A DNA stretch of 64,000 nt from Watersipora subatra (Eukaryota; Bryozoa; Gymnolaemata; Cheilostomatida; Watersiporidae): contig NC_088708.1 of NCBI RefSeq assembly GCF_963576615.1, positions 5,952,001 to 6,016,000 of the forward strand. The letters run 5' to 3'. Shown in pieces: positions 48,737-62,504 of this stretch. Each line of letters starts with the position of its first letter. Within the stretch, counting starts at the first letter, position 1. The notes under the pieces are model-generated. The model was not told the DNA's origin and did not search any database. It saw nothing but the letters and a program-made list of their open reading frames with translations. The translations under genes were made by a program, and so were the position numbers.

Positions 48737-49377
48737 TTACAATCTATATATATATATTTCTCAAAGTATGTCTGTCATCTGTCTGTTGCCTGTCTGTCAT
48801 TCTGGCTATAGCTATTATTAGAATAGCTGTAGCTGGACAACAATGCTGACGCAACGTCATGGCTTACCGCCATTAGAAGCCTAGAGCCCATTAACTAGCT
48901 TACTGAAATTACTAGCTTACTAGCTAGTAATTTAGTTGATGATTTAATGATTAGTTGTGCCACCCGGCGTTGCCTGTGTAATAGAAGAGTCTTTGGACAG
49001 AAAATTGATTTGTATTTAACATATAACAACATTTCCCATTTTAACTTTCAAACTACATATCATGAGAGAAGTGTGTCGTGTAGTTAAAATAAATTAAGAG
49101 AAAAATAAAAACAACTGTAAAGATTTTAAAACTTTGTCAAACAACTGTACCTTTCAAGCTAGTAGACTGGCATAAATTCCACTAAGCTAGTTAATAAAGT
49201 TAGGCTTCCAATGACGGTAAGCCATGATTTTGAGTCTGCATTGTTGTCCAGCTCAGGTGTTCTAATAATAGCTATAGCCAGAAAACCAACAGACAGATAT
49301 ACGACATACAGACGGACTTTGAGAAATATATATGTATAGATTTTTAACACCCTGGTAACGCCGAGAGGCACAGCTAG
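48737..49377. repeat. Palindromic cluster of the dispersed repeat (copy B)
   Basis: The segment 48737-48905 is the reverse complement of 49175-49345 (shared core ggcttaccg/cggtaagcc, gttgtccagct, atagctattattag). Within it, 48953-49377 is bounded by inverted ends ttagttgtgccacccggcgt and acgccgagaggcacagctag. The same family forms copy A at 3367-4530. No coding content. Confidence 0.7.
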
Positions 49378-51240
49378 TCACTGAATAAAAGGATAACAAT
49401 CAACAAACAATAATTCAGTTTCATGGGCTAATTAGGAATGTTTTGACAGATTATTCGGTGAAATTTGGTCCGAAAAAGTCTGCCATATAAGTTTTATTCA
49501 TCTGGAAAAGTTCCAATATGCAAAAAGATTTGCTCATTCCTTTGCAAACATAATTGTGAAATGTGACCGCTGATTGTGCTATCGCTGCTGTGATTTCTGT
49601 GTTTATGTGCATTAATTTCTTGCCAATGTAGCTGTTTCTGATTACAAAATAAGCTCGGCTTTACTTTGCAAATGTCAATATTATTTTTTATATTTTTAAT
49701 ATATTATTAGACAATAGGAATAACAAATGTATTTGCATGAATAATATCTACTGACAGGGTAGGTCTGTTGAAGCGCTTGTTTGCAAAATAAACTAGTCTG
49801 TCAAGAAGATTGACCAAAAATTATTGCAGATTATCAGCGAGGGCTAAAAATAGAATATTATAGATATACGGTCTGCAAAAAACGGATGCTTGTCAAAAGA
49901 TGCGATATGCACTCTCATAATTCTAGTGAAGTAGTGAATTAACCATAAATAGCGAGCCCATTATGTGCATCCTGACTGCAAATAAATTTCAATTTTTTTT
50001 TTAAAATAGCAAGTAATACGAAAATGTGCATTTTTGTTTTTAAAATACCATAAAATTTGTGTGCCATACCAGTATGAATCAATTATACAAAAGAGCAACT
50101 AAACCATGTCTTGCTTACAAATCACAAACAAGAAATATAGCTTACCATATAATAATATAATAAGTGATGTACTCACAAAGTAAAAAACAATGTAAAGGCA
50201 TGCTTGTACTTGAACTCTAATCAACAAAGGTGTGAAAATGGGATGTTTCTCGGGGATATAGTGAAGTTTGCTTCTCTCAAGGTTTTAAGACTTAACAGTA
50301 AGAACGTTCTTTTCAGACTTGCTCCAACTTTGTGCTGAATTCTTGATCTTTTAAAAAATTTTCAAATGTAAAATAATAAAGATTATATTTTGGGAATCTT
50401 TGCACAATGTCAAGAAACTTATGCTGAACTCTTTTCTCTACAATTTTATGTTCAGTCAGATTCATATAGAAAATGTGATTAATGGAAATGTTGTAACTTA
50501 AATGGACTTTTTAATAAAGACTCACAAATCCAGCATTCTCTGCTGCTCTTGCAGATTTGTTTCCTTTGTCAAAATAATCATAATGAGAATGGTTCAATTT
50601 GAAAATTATATATTTGTCTGCACCAACTAAAAGATTGTTGCATTATATTCTCATTTGTAGGAAATAAATATTACTAATCCTTGTTTGCTAATGCATTCTG
50701 ATAGCCATCGTTTAATAGCTCTGTTTGGTGTTTGTAGAGAACAAATGTACCTTATATGTTTTTCCCTATGATATTTCCTATAGCTTTTCTCTTTTTAGAT
50801 TGTCATATGTGGCTGCTGCCTGAATGAGCAACACTTGAAAGCCTGCTATTCCGTTTTCAGTTACTAACACGCTTTAGGATTTCCCATGCAAGCACCAGAT
50901 GAGCATCTATGAACAAATCTTTTTAAAATATTTATCATTAGATAGGGTACTCGATAGAAATAGGCGTATCCATAAACTCAAAGCCATTCTCTACGTACTT
51001 CTTACAACGACATGGCAGTTCCTCTGAGAAGTAAACATATGGAATACCAATTTATATCCTCTATATGCATAAGAGAATTTCAAACGTCTATATATTTATT
51101 CTGGCAGTTGAAGAGCAATGCTAGATAGGAAATTAAGGCATTGCAACTTGCAAGCTGTGTATATGCCCTGATCTTGTCAACTAGTTCAAGGCATAGACGT
51201 ATTAACTATACTAGTTAATAGGTCTGGTAATTGTTTGGTA
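49378..51240. other. Intergenic, AT-rich, no gene recognised
   Basis: No exon or element ends found in about 1.9 kb. Confidence 0.45.
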
Positions 51241-51254
51241 CGTACAAACGTACG

Positions 51255-51400
51255 GATATACATACAGATACAGTCGAGCCTGGTTTCAGAAATGGCCAGT
51301 TGGCTGTAAACATGCATACAGATGCAGTCGGCCCTGGTTTTAGAAATGGCCAGTTGGGTGTATAGACATGCATACAGATACAGTCAACCCTGGTTTTATC
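51255..51400. repeat. Tandem repeat of about 56 bp, 2.5 copies
   Basis: Units start catacagatacagtc and include ctggttt..agaaatggccagttgg. The third copy is partial. Confidence 0.8.
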
Positions 51401-52100
51401 AAGATTCACTTCTCCAAACTTCCAATTGTCAGAGGTCCAAACAATTATATGATACAGCCATATCTGTCCGAAAAATGACAACATTGACTGATAGGTGTCC
51501 GCTAGTTTCCCACCAGTGTGTTGCACTGTAATTTTCATTTACTATTATTACTATTAATATTGTACTAATATACTGTATATTGCAGGTATAATCATATTTT
51601 ACTCTCTCTCACATATACTATATATGCATATTGTAGCCTAGAAGTATGTGTTTTGTACAGTACTCAATTTTTGATGTCCAGACTTGTTCAATGTCTGAAC
51701 ATGGCCCAGTCTGTATTAGAGTGAACAAACAGGGATTACTTGTATACTGTTGGTACATGATCAGTTCAAAATGCGCACCCAGCAAGGATACTGAACTGTG
51801 TGAGACCAAGTGCAGATGGGAGCACTGTGTATAACCATTATATTAGCAGCATAATATTACAAGGAAGCCAGGGAGAAGAATGTATACAATATATGTAATA
51901 TTCTTGTACAGTGCGAAAAGATGCTAAACAAGCGACAAGAATGCCTTGCATGTATGTAATTCCTCTAAAAAATGATCGCATTTTTCACTAGACCACATCT
52001 CCAAGCCAAAATGATACATACAAAAATAAAACAAAAGCTCTCCTGATGGCACGAAGGAGATGATTATTAGTCCAGTTACTGACAGCAGCTGTTACGCTGG
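51401..52100. other. 3' flank of the SAXO-like gene
   Basis: No further gene or element ends recognised. No clear AATAAA on the minus strand was found close to the stop. Confidence 0.4.
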
Positions 52101-55100
52101 TTACGCAGGTGTGCTGCTGCCTGGCTTTCGTGATGAACTATGCTGCCTAGAAACGGGAACACTTGCTTGCTGATTTTGTCGATCAGCACCGTCAATACTC
52201 GGCAGCGCATTGCCTTGCCCATTGATGAATGCATCACTGATAAACTGAAACTTCTTGAATGAATCTGCATAGTTGGTAGAAATGTCCATCGGTGGGCGAT
52301 TAGGATCAAGTTCATATTTTGGGCGGAAGCTTTGAGGAGGCGGCAGGAACTGACCTACAACAAATTGCACTTGTGAAAATGTGTCTTGATATGTGTCTTA
52401 TTTTTTATTAATACTCAATATGAAGGTATATAAGAAACCTAATGCTACTTCTTTGCAAAAGAAATCGAAAAATCAGGCTGTTCTCATGTTTCTAGCAAAA
52501 ATAGCCCATCGTATAATATTTAAATAAGATCGATAAAAATAAAACAAAAAATTTTGTAATAACAGACCTTGTTGGTGCTTTAAAAATTTCCATAAAAAGA
52601 ATGTTGTTTGCAATAAAATATAGTAGATAGTAGATTTAATGATCTAAAAAGTGAAGTGTTCAAACTAGATTAGCTGAGGGTCGGCTAGATATCAACAAGT
52701 ATAAGAGGCCACAATAGCTGGGTGTAAGCGTGCTGAACAATTAAAAATCACTCCACGATCAAATGATCTGTCTCGTAGGAGACTTTTCGCAAAATTTAAA
52801 GTTTGTTCTAGACATGCCTCCTTTAAATTCTCCATAAGGTGAGCTTAAAATGATCTTAGTGGGATATGGGTCAAGGGTATTGCAATAGATAGTAGAGGGA
52901 TAGGATCACCTTTAAACTGGTCATGTGCCTCTGTATGACTGTCCATTTTCACTCCCGGCTTGATGAAGGTGATTTGTGGCGCGTATGACTTTGGCTTGCT
53001 CATCGATCGAAATGTGAAGTCATCTTTGTAGTTGGTGGATAACTCAACATTCTCCTTGCCGAGTTTTAAAGTGGATACTGGCGGCTGATAGCTGACCTTG
53101 TCACCCATTTTCGCACCAACTGGGAAGTCATGCTATAACACAAACTTGGATGATCAGGATGTTGCGCAATTAATTGTACAGAAGCACGGCCTTGACCTAC
53201 AGTATGTAAAATCCAGTCAATCAAATTGGAATCTGAGCAACCCAAATATTCATTAGGTCTTAAATTACGATTTTTCGAGACTGAAGTGTCTGAAAAAGTG
53301 AGTCAAAAGATAGACGATGTTGAGAAAAGAGGCTATAATGCAGTGTGTTAGCTGTTTAAGCCTCAGCATCCCAGGTGCAAGTTAGATGTCCTGGTTTAAT
53401 GACAGAAATGGTGTCTTCAGGATTGTTTGGTTTCGCAACAAGTGATAATAATTAAAGCTATCAAGGTGTATATCAATTTTACGTTTCGTCAATAGTCATG
53501 AAGGCTGGTTCACACTATATCGCCATATGTCGGAGTTGCGCTCTCTCAGAGATTATTTGTCTATTATGTGCACCGTAAACCGAAGACATCGTCGAGGCAA
53601 CACGAATATTTCAAGAAAGATTGCAGCTGTCCAACTTTCCCGATAGTTTGCCGAGCATCAACAACAGCCAGTGCAACGTGTACCATTTCGACGATGGTAC
53701 TTGGTCGTCACGTATTGCTCAACCCATATGTTCTTTATGACAGTTGCTGCGGGACTAGTATTTCATCATTTCCGGAAAAGCATTGTATAATATAAATGCA
53801 ATGCCACGACATTTTGCTGACGTAAACGCGGATGGGTTTGCGATAGTGTGAACATTGTTATCAGTGACGATCACCGAAGTATTGTGTGATTAACATCGAC
53901 ATGCGACGATATAGTGTGAACCAGCCTTTAGTGAGCAGCGTGCTAGTTTTCCATGACTAATATAGATGGCTGTAAGTTGACTTCTTGGTCTCAAGGCTAG
54001 GTCACATCCCGCCTTTATAGAGATACCCAAAACATGCATAGACATCAAATAGTCCTTGCAGTGAACAAACCTTGTAAGTGCTCTGTGTCTGTAGAGGTAT
54101 TCCAGCACCTATGGACTGCACCTCTTGCCAATGATCACCTTTGTTCACTGTCGAGCATGGCTGCTTTCGTACATTTGTATAAGCCACAAAGTCATTCTTG
54201 CTTGTCGTTTCATGGCTAAACTTTGCAGATGGCTTCCTGTACTCATACGACGGAGCATAGCTTCAACAAATGAACGCATATTGTGAAAGACTCGGTACAC
54301 CTCACGGATGAAAAATTAAGAAATTATAACTGATTTAAAAAACATGGCTAAATCATCTTACGGAGCACACTTCTTTAGAAGTTCTACAGTATGAGGTTTT
54401 TTAATCAACTTATAAATAACTTATTAACTTATAGCTTTGTATTTAAATAGTAAACTACAAAACTTGGACGATAACTTGGACAGATCACTCTGTCGGTTTT
54501 ATTTCCTAATCGTACTAAATATTTCTACAGGACAAATAACTGTCGTAGCCCTCTCTTTAAACCTTCGGCTCTCAAAAATAGCACCTCTCTTTAACTCATG
54601 CTCACTAATCCTCATGTGAAACACAGCAGGACACAAGACAGAATGTTGCCCTAGCATAATGTCTTCTCAGAAGACTATTACCAAGAGAACATAAATAAAC
54701 CTCCATTGATTTTAATCAACTGAGCTGGAAATTTTCTATTAAGGAAATATAAGCACTTCATATAATGTAGATTAGGTTTATTATATACTTTGCAATCAAT
54801 GTTTATGAGCTATTGCGAAAAGGCTGTCTACCGTGCAGTGCCACTACAGCGACTCAAATCCAGCTCAATCAACAGTTACAGACTTCGCTTGTGGTTCTAA
54901 TTTTCAGAGCCCACTTTAATGAGAGCAAATGTATGCTGCTCTTATATGGGACATTAGTGTCTTAGGAGACTTGTCCAGCGCCTCTGTTGAAATGAAGTGT
55001 CTCTCATAGTTATAGCAACAGTGATTACTAGTAGGCTGTTTGCTGGTTAGTAGCTGATGAAGTAACCTTCTGTCTGTTTGAGTTTGACTCTTATGAGTTC

Positions 55101-58002
55101 ATGTAAAATCTGCATCTTATTTCAATGATGTGAACATATTGTAGTTTATCTAATAAAAACCAGTTTTTGGGTTTAGGAATTCATGAACTGCTGATATCAT
55201 CTGGTTTTGAATACTGAAGTAACAAGACAGTAACTGAAGGTAACAAGACAGTAACTGAAGGTAACAAGACAGTAACTGAAGGTAACAAGACAGTAACTGA
55301 AGGTAATAAGACAGTAACTGAAGTAACAAGACAGTAACTGAAGGTAACAAGACAGTAACTGAAGTAACAAGACAGTAACTGAAGGTAACAAGACAGTAAC
55401 TGAAGGTAACAAGACAGTAACTGAAGGTAACAAGACAGTAACGCTTAAGGCTTGCTTAAAGATCAACTTGAACAAAGTTTTAGTAGAATGTATCAGAATT
55501 TTTCTATCATTTGTGATAGTTGTTGATGTTTGAGGTGATCTGACAGCCAGTATGTTTCAAGATTAAAATTGACAAATCTTGATAGCCATTAAAATGTTCA
55601 GAAGAAAAATACATGACAAAATGATATCACTAGTTGCTATCATTGAGATCGGCTATTACATAGAAAGCGCAGAATTACGTGTCACTATATTCTGTCGGTC
55701 TCTTTTCAACAATAAACATCATGATCGCGCTTTCGCTTGATCTGAACGTTTCAATCGTGATCACATCTTGAAACATTCTGGCAGTCAGATCACCTCAAAC
55801 ATCAAAAACAATTGCAAATGATAGAAAAACACCAATACTTTCCGATGAAATCTACTAAAGTTTTGTGTAAGTTTACCTTTAATGCTGTATAATAATACTG
55901 GTTTTTACACAGATGCTGATAAATGTACTCAGAGTTTACTAATAATAAAAAAGAAGCAACATTCTTGTATGATTGAGCTGAGGGTATAACATGTAGAGCA
56001 AGTTATGGCTTAAATCAGAACAACCTATTATTTCAGTAGCCCTTATGATATACTATATTCTGATTATTTAACCAAGAAGAATTTGCAAATAAATATTTAC
56101 TGTAAATAATTAGAAGGGACCTACTAAAAGATTATTACAAAAATAACTGCAGCACTTCTTTGTATTATTAGCGAACAGCAAGCAATATATATGACTTAAC
56201 TGGAAAGCACATACGAAGACAAAGGTGCATTTGGCTACATACAATTCTCTAAGCCCTAGAAATTCTTTGATTCAAATGGAAAACTGACAAAAAAACACGA
56301 AAAGTACACCATCATAAAGATTCTTAAAGCAGGAACTAATTCAACAGGATTTACTGTAATCATTCAGAAACCGAGTCCCGAATAAGTTTGTTATTATCAT
56401 AACATTAAGTCGTTTTTTGTAAGTTCATGTTCATTATTTGAGCTACAAAAAAGAGACAAACTGGCGTTTGGACTGAAGCCATTACAAAACAATGTTGTAG
56501 TAGCTTCCTTTTAAATTTAAACTATGGCTAACTCAATGGAATGCATTTTGTAATTCTTGATGGAACGGCCACTTATTACAAACGCCTTATCGTGCAGAAG
56601 CGTGTAAGTAGTAAAAAGCAGATGGGTAAGAGAAGCAGTAGCTAAAAACCTTTTAGTCTTGACCACTCCTCTATCCTTAAACTGTTCCTTATACCCACTT
56701 GCACCTTCGAATGACCCGCTCATGATGTTATTGTCCTTCAAGCGAAAAGCTACAAAAGTATAGATCATACGTGATCTGCAAGCAACGGTCCATCAACGTG
56801 ATACTTCTAGATTAACAGACCATCTCGACAGGGCAAAAGTACAACATTTTTTTATTTGGTTGCCAAGGTCTAACCTTTCACATGTTCAATCGGCTTGTTG
56901 GTGAATGATTCTCGATTTTCTGTTGTTCCCTTAAATGGCGTATTATTTCCCATTGGCTTGTGTGCAGGTCTGATCATTGCGGCTGGAGTGACTCTCTGGC
57001 CCTGGTACGCTTCCTAAAAGTTGATTGGGCTGAGGGGAATAAATGCATGAATATCATTAACAGGTGCCCGTTCATATTCCACATGATTACAAACTTCGGG
57101 GTCATTGAAAAAAAAAACAATAGTTAAAATGAGAGCTCTGCCCTAATATTCACATTTTACTAAAAATTTATATCACAGCAAGATTTTTACATGGGCGTAA
57201 ATATAGCTCATAGATTTAACAGTTTTTACAATAAAGCAAATCCAATGTATTGCATGTGAACGCCAGCACGGCGATAGTCAGATAACGGGTTATTCATAGT
57301 GCCGCTGCTTTATTAAATAGCAGAAAAAAGGACTTGAGTGGACAGATTAAAACAAAAAATAGCAACAACAGTAAAGTACGTGAGAAAAATAAATTGTGTA
57401 ACGGACAATTTTTTCTTCAAAAGGACAAACAAGTTAAAAATATGCACAGAACGAAGGAACCAGTCAATAGCGTGTCAGCAAAGATAAGAGCTATACCAAA
57501 TATTGTACATCAATTATTTATGGTATTGACATAAAGCATACATATTAGCTTTCTTTTTATTGCGCAGCATAAATCAATATCTAGCAGGAGTGAAGAGTGA
57601 GAAACTGTTTGGTGTAGGGACACTATGCAGTGAGCCTCATGGTACCTGATGTGAACCATGACTGCCAGAGAACAGCTTATAGCATAACTGGGCAGCTAAG
57701 TTTTATAATAGGCCTACCCCGCTTCTGTAAATATAGCACCACTTTATGTTCTTACTTTTGAGAAAAATAAGTGGCCTCAAGATAATTAATGGCAGGTTTT
57801 TCAAAACAATACGAGCTGCTTTAAAAATCTAGCTGATGCAGCTGGCATTTGACCATACACTACTAACAAACTTAGATTGTCAAGAAGTATCCCCAGCAGC
57901 CTATAACCATACCTTATTTGTAGTCGTAGTTTCCATCTTCATTCCTTGTTCCGGAGACAGGTTGTCAGCCTGCTTTATCGGAGCGAGTCGAACAGCCAAC
58001 AT
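52101..58002 (-). CDS. SAXO-family (stabilizer of axonemal microtubules)-like protein
   Basis: Six exons in transcript order: 58032-57913, 57013-56875, 56749-56650, 54260-54071, 53132-52910 and 52354-52101 (stop TAA). All are GT-AG with consistent phases. From the first ATG (58002) the protein is 331 residues; the frame is open further upstream in that exon, so an earlier start is possible. It has no signal peptide or membrane segment. It is built of spaced repeats in which an aromatic/proline stretch (SYAP, YQPP, SFRP) precedes a T.Y..DF-type core: TTSKNDF, STNYKDDF, STNYADSF. These resemble the Mn repeats by which SAXO1/2 bind microtubules in cilia and flagella. Expected place: inside axonemal doublets or centrioles. 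The Ser/Gln-rich C-terminal tail is lineage-specific. Family assignment is by eye. Intron 53133-54070 holds a TIR element and intron 54261-56649 a minisatellite and a foldback. Confidence 0.72.
53501..53928. mobile_element. Short inverted-repeat element (MITE) in a SAXO intron
   Basis: Ends AAGGCTGGTTCACACTATAT and ATATAGTGTGAACCAGCCTT are near-perfect inverted repeats. The target duplication is not clear, so the superfamily is open; the end style resembles Harbinger MITEs. No coding content. Confidence 0.75.
55213..55442. repeat. 21-bp minisatellite (aacaagacagtaactgaaggt), about 11 copies
   Basis: Units of 20-21 bp; copies lacking one g shift the frame. It lies in a SAXO intron, directly beside a foldback element. 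Confidence 0.9.
55455..55880. mobile_element. Foldback element related to the pogo-type MITE interior
   Basis: Arms of about 125 bp (near 55460-55590 and 55750-55875) are inverted repeats, including tgaggtgatctgacagccag opposite ctggcagtcagatcacctca. The same block (tgaggtgatgt.attgccagga) lies inside MITE copies 1-3 at 33.9, 38.2 and 39.9 kb, though the TA-flanked ends are not seen here. Confidence 0.6.
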
Positions 58003-58635
58003 TTTGCTAGTCAGATCACTTTTCTTCACAGGCTGCCCAGATGAAGCACCAACACAATTAGTACATGCCTTAACTCACACAGCAAGAGCTTATGTTTCAT
58101 ACAATCCAAAGATCAATTTGCAGCAGTAGAAGTATATGTGCACCTCCAACAGGTTGATGAAGTGAAAAATATTATCAGTGACTTACCTTACAACTGCAGT
58201 TGTAACAAGAAGCTGATTGCCACTCATGTAACTAGGGTGGCTGCTTAGCCAGGCAGCAATGAATATTTGAGTTAACACAATAAGCGCTAAGATATCACAA
58301 TGCTAAGTATACAGTGCATTGAGATTGCCCTACAATGTATGTAACTAAGGACCGCTGATTGAACTTAGAAGACGCGCAGCACATTGGCCCTGCAGTAATC
58401 GATGACTGAAGTTGCGTGTTAGCTCACAGAACCAATTTAGACACCTCAAACTGAAACCAGATAATACAAGCTGGCATTTGACAAAAACATCAACCAGGCT
58501 CCAATAAGTGATTGTGTGAAATGGAACTAGGATTACATGTTTGTGTACAAATGGATTATATCACATGGATCAATCAATAATCACACAGGAACGCTACTCA
58601 TATGGATGATATATAGTAAAATATATATAACATAC

Positions 58636-58810
58636 CAGTAGGGCTCACGACTCATAACCTTGTCAGCAATTGTTACCCAAAGATGCTATCCAATTGAACT
58701 CTCAACCTATACACGTATGTTTGTTAACCGCCGGGTCCTGTGCTAGCAACTAAAATCCACATGGGAATGGATTTGATCTCAGGACCTCCAGATCTATAGC
58801 CTGTCTTAAC
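58636..58810 (-). mobile_element. Possible tRNA-derived SINE fragment
   Basis: On the minus strand, 58712-58636 reads like a tRNA body: gttcaattggatagcatc (D-arm/A-box style) followed 30 bases later by ggttatgagtcgtgagccc (B-box style). A second B-box-like stretch (ggtcctgagatcaaatcc) lies upstream at about 58780. No acceptor stem closes, so it is not a functional tRNA. Confidence 0.4.
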
Positions 58811-58839
58811 AAACCTGTTTTTGCTTTGTCTACCGTCGA

Positions 58840-58884
58840 GCGAAGCGAGGGTTATTTTGCTCGCTTCGCCGGAGGACAACTCCG
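58840..58884. other. Two adjacent perfect hairpins
   Basis: gcgaagcgag (58840-58849) pairs with ctcgcttcgc (58860-58869), then cggag (58870-58874) pairs with ctccg (58880-58884). GC-rich in an AT-rich setting; probably the end of an unidentified mobile element. Confidence 0.6.
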
Positions 58885-59195
58885 CAAAAAAAGTTTGTCA
58901 GGACATGATAGCCAGCTGTAGTAACCGCGGAAAATGGGTTCTTTGGGAACACTCATGCTTTTTTAATGGCTTGCTGGGGATTTGGGTACTGTTTTGGTGA
59001 GGATTTAAGTTTTAGACGAGTTACTCAAATTTCAACACAAAACTGTCTTTATGGTCTTCTGTCCTGGTGTATCGACTGCCAAACTGCAGGAAGCATGACT
59101 ACTCCTACGTATGTACTGCCAACTTGCAAGGTGGGTTATTGTTTGATTTATACTTGTTTTGCTACTTCATTGTATGACAGACAAAATATATTATC

Positions 59196-59201
59196 TTTAA
59201 T
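59196..59201 (-). terminator. Possible RPS9 polyadenylation signal ATTAAA
   Basis: The minus strand reads ATTAAA about 60 bases after the RPS9 stop. It is the best candidate at a suitable distance. Confidence 0.4.
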
Positions 59202-59258
59202 AATCACTAAGTGTATTGGTGATAGAAGACTGCATTATGTATGAACACAATCAACAAA

Positions 59259-60589
<1,331 letters not shown>

Positions 60590-60597
60590 CTTTAATA

Positions 60598-61104
60598 CTG
60601 CTCACTCTACAACAATTCCATACTATATATCGACTTTCACTTTTTCATAAGCATTGTGGAAGTAAATACAACTATGTAAAAAAGAAAAAACAACAGCTAT
60701 GTTTAGAGTTCATGCTATAACTGAAACAGGCTATTGTCGGCATACCTGCCAACTCTCACGCATTGGGCGTGAGACTCACGCAATCACCCCAAAGAAAAAA
60801 TGAAAATGCGTGAGAAACGCGGGAGATTTTTGCCCCATTTTCCACAATTTTATATATACTATCATTGATACATCAATTGCCCCAAAACCAAATCTCACGC
60901 ATTGCCCCACTCTTGGGTTGGCAGGTCTGATTGTCGGTACCATATTAAAAATACCCAGAACCATGCATAGATCATGTACTAAATTTATTGTTTAGCATAG
61001 TAATAAATAGATGATTACCTACTATAGCTCACGTGCTATAAAACGTTAAAGTCAGAAACAGAAGTATCAAATGACATTAGAGAAGGCGTGGGACATCGAC
61101 TTAC
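60598..61104 (-). other. RPS9 first intron, in the 5' UTR
   Basis: Inferred from the donor GCTCTGAG|gtaagtc at 61104 and the acceptor agtgagcag at 60598. It contains hAT MITE copy 1. Confidence 0.6.
60741..60929. mobile_element. hAT-type MITE, copy 1
   Basis: A 189-bp element starting CATACCTGCCAAC and ending GTTGGCAGGTCTG, with a perfect 8-bp duplication ATTGTCGG on both sides (60733-60740 and 60930-60937). Internal ctcacgcattg motifs are also mirrored. It is too small to code for a transposase. Confidence 0.88.
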
Positions 61105-61130
61105 CTCAGAGCTAGTACGTTGGAAAAAGG
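61105..61130 (-). promoter_or_regulatory. RPS9 5' leader exon with TOP motif
   Basis: The minus strand reads CCTTTTTCC at 61130-61122, a terminal oligopyrimidine start as in ribosomal protein mRNAs, then 17 bases to the donor gtaagt. Known role of TOP: growth-dependent (mTOR/LARP1) translation control. The exact cap site is inferred. Confidence 0.6.
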
Positions 61131-61563
61131 ACCCGCAGCGAGTTCACGTGGATATTGCCAGATTCATTCGCCAATCGATGAACGCTACTCTTGAACAGTA
61201 AATAAAATTTGAACTGAGAAAAATTAAAACACTATGTGGGAAAATTGTTTTAAAACAACTGCACGCCTCACAAATTTTTTGTGGGTACATTTTAATATCG
61301 GCTTGTAAAATTAGTTTTTTAACGCGCGCAGAAAAAGATACCCGTGTAGAATGCGCGGTTTAGCAGATACTTCTTAAAATTAAAAAATGTTAAATGTTTA
61401 AATTTACTTTGTTAATTTTATTTATTAAAACGAAAAAAAAATTAAAAAACAACGGTTGCAATTAATCAATTACAACTTTTAAAAGAAAATGCTTAGGAGA
61501 CTTCGCTTTTTATTACCGAAGATGCCGACAACGTAGCATCCGAATCGACTATCTCGTACAAAA

Positions 61564-62437
61564 ATGAATTCAGTTAAAGTTAATTATGCAGCTGTTGGAA
61601 TCACTTTGGTTGTTGTATTAGTTATGACGCTTAAAATGTATCACACTCGTGTAACTTATCGACTACATGTAAGTTTTGGTATAGAATTGATATGTGGTGT
61701 AAGAGGCTCAGTGTAAACTGAAAAAGACAATTTAAGCATTTACCACTCCTTTTTTACAGAATGTTTTCATTATTTATGTATTGATTAAACCACTATGCTA
61801 TTGGATACACTTTTTATAAAATCATTCAGATTTTAGAAAAAGCTTATTCATTTAATGAAATACATTCACGTCCAAGGTTTCTGTTTCAACTGCTTTGATT
61901 AAATCTATATAGTTTTTTTTCTCAATGGCCTTTACAATAAATATGTACGATTGCTTCATCACAGGAATGTGGAGAAGCATGAATTTGTTTGTATTTTCTG
62001 TATACATATATGTTGGATGCAAAAGGCATAGAATTTACCAAGTGTAACCAGACCTGCCAACCCAAGAGTGGGGCAATGCGTGAGATTTGGTTTTGGCCCA
62101 AAACTTTTGGGGCAATTGATGTATCAATGATCGTATCTATAAAATTGTGGAACTTGGGGCAAAAATCTCACGCATTTTCATTTTTTCTTTGGGGTGATTG
62201 CGCGAGTCTCACGCCCAATGCGTGAGAGTTGGCAGGTATGAGTGTAACTGAAAAAACGTCATAGTCTCAAATTTTGATAATATTTTAGTATGTTGTTGCC
62301 CATGTTAAAAAACGCTTGAATCCCAAATTTTGATCTTTTAGGGTGATCGGTTCAGGTGCTATGAGGATTTGAACTTTGACCATTTGTCGCCCGAGTTTGA
62401 GGGCATAGCACATCTAGCTGACTTTAGACTTGTATAA
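61564..62437 (+). CDS. Candidate small single-pass membrane protein (66 aa)
   Basis: Exon 61564-61668 starts with ATG (MNSVKVNYAAVG...) and ends at a consensus donor CAT|gtaagt. Exon 62342-62437 follows the acceptor cttttag and reads GDRFRCYEDL...ADFRLV before TAA, in phase 0. The product would be 66 residues: a short N terminus, a hydrophobic segment at about residues 9-24 (AAVGITLVVVLVMTLK), a basic stretch, and an acidic soluble tail. This looks like a small signal-anchored protein. I do not recognise the family. It is divergent from RPS9, with start regions about 430 bp apart, so they may share a promoter. hAT MITE copy 2 lies in its intron. If the second exon is wrong, this is only the first exon of a longer gene. 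Confidence 0.5.
62049..62240. mobile_element. hAT-type MITE, copy 2, inverted
   Basis: A 192-bp reverse-orientation copy of 60741-60929: starts CAGACCTGCCAAC, ends GTTGGCAGGTATG, with the perfect 8-bp duplication AGTGTAAC (62041-62048 and 62241-62248). Confidence 0.88.
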
Positions 62438-62504
62438 TATCAAGAATATACAAGTTAGAGGTCTAGATTTTGTTTAGAGTTAGAGGTCCAGACAACCTAT
62501 AACA

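Noticed and set aside
51385-51535. Another pogo-type MITE starting cagtcaaccctgg
   Set aside because: No matching inverted end could be found within a reasonable distance.
58188-58230. ATG-started block with consensus donor gtaagt as a first SAXO exon
   Set aside because: It ends in phase 2, while the next SAXO exon must be entered in phase 0, so it could only be non-coding leader.
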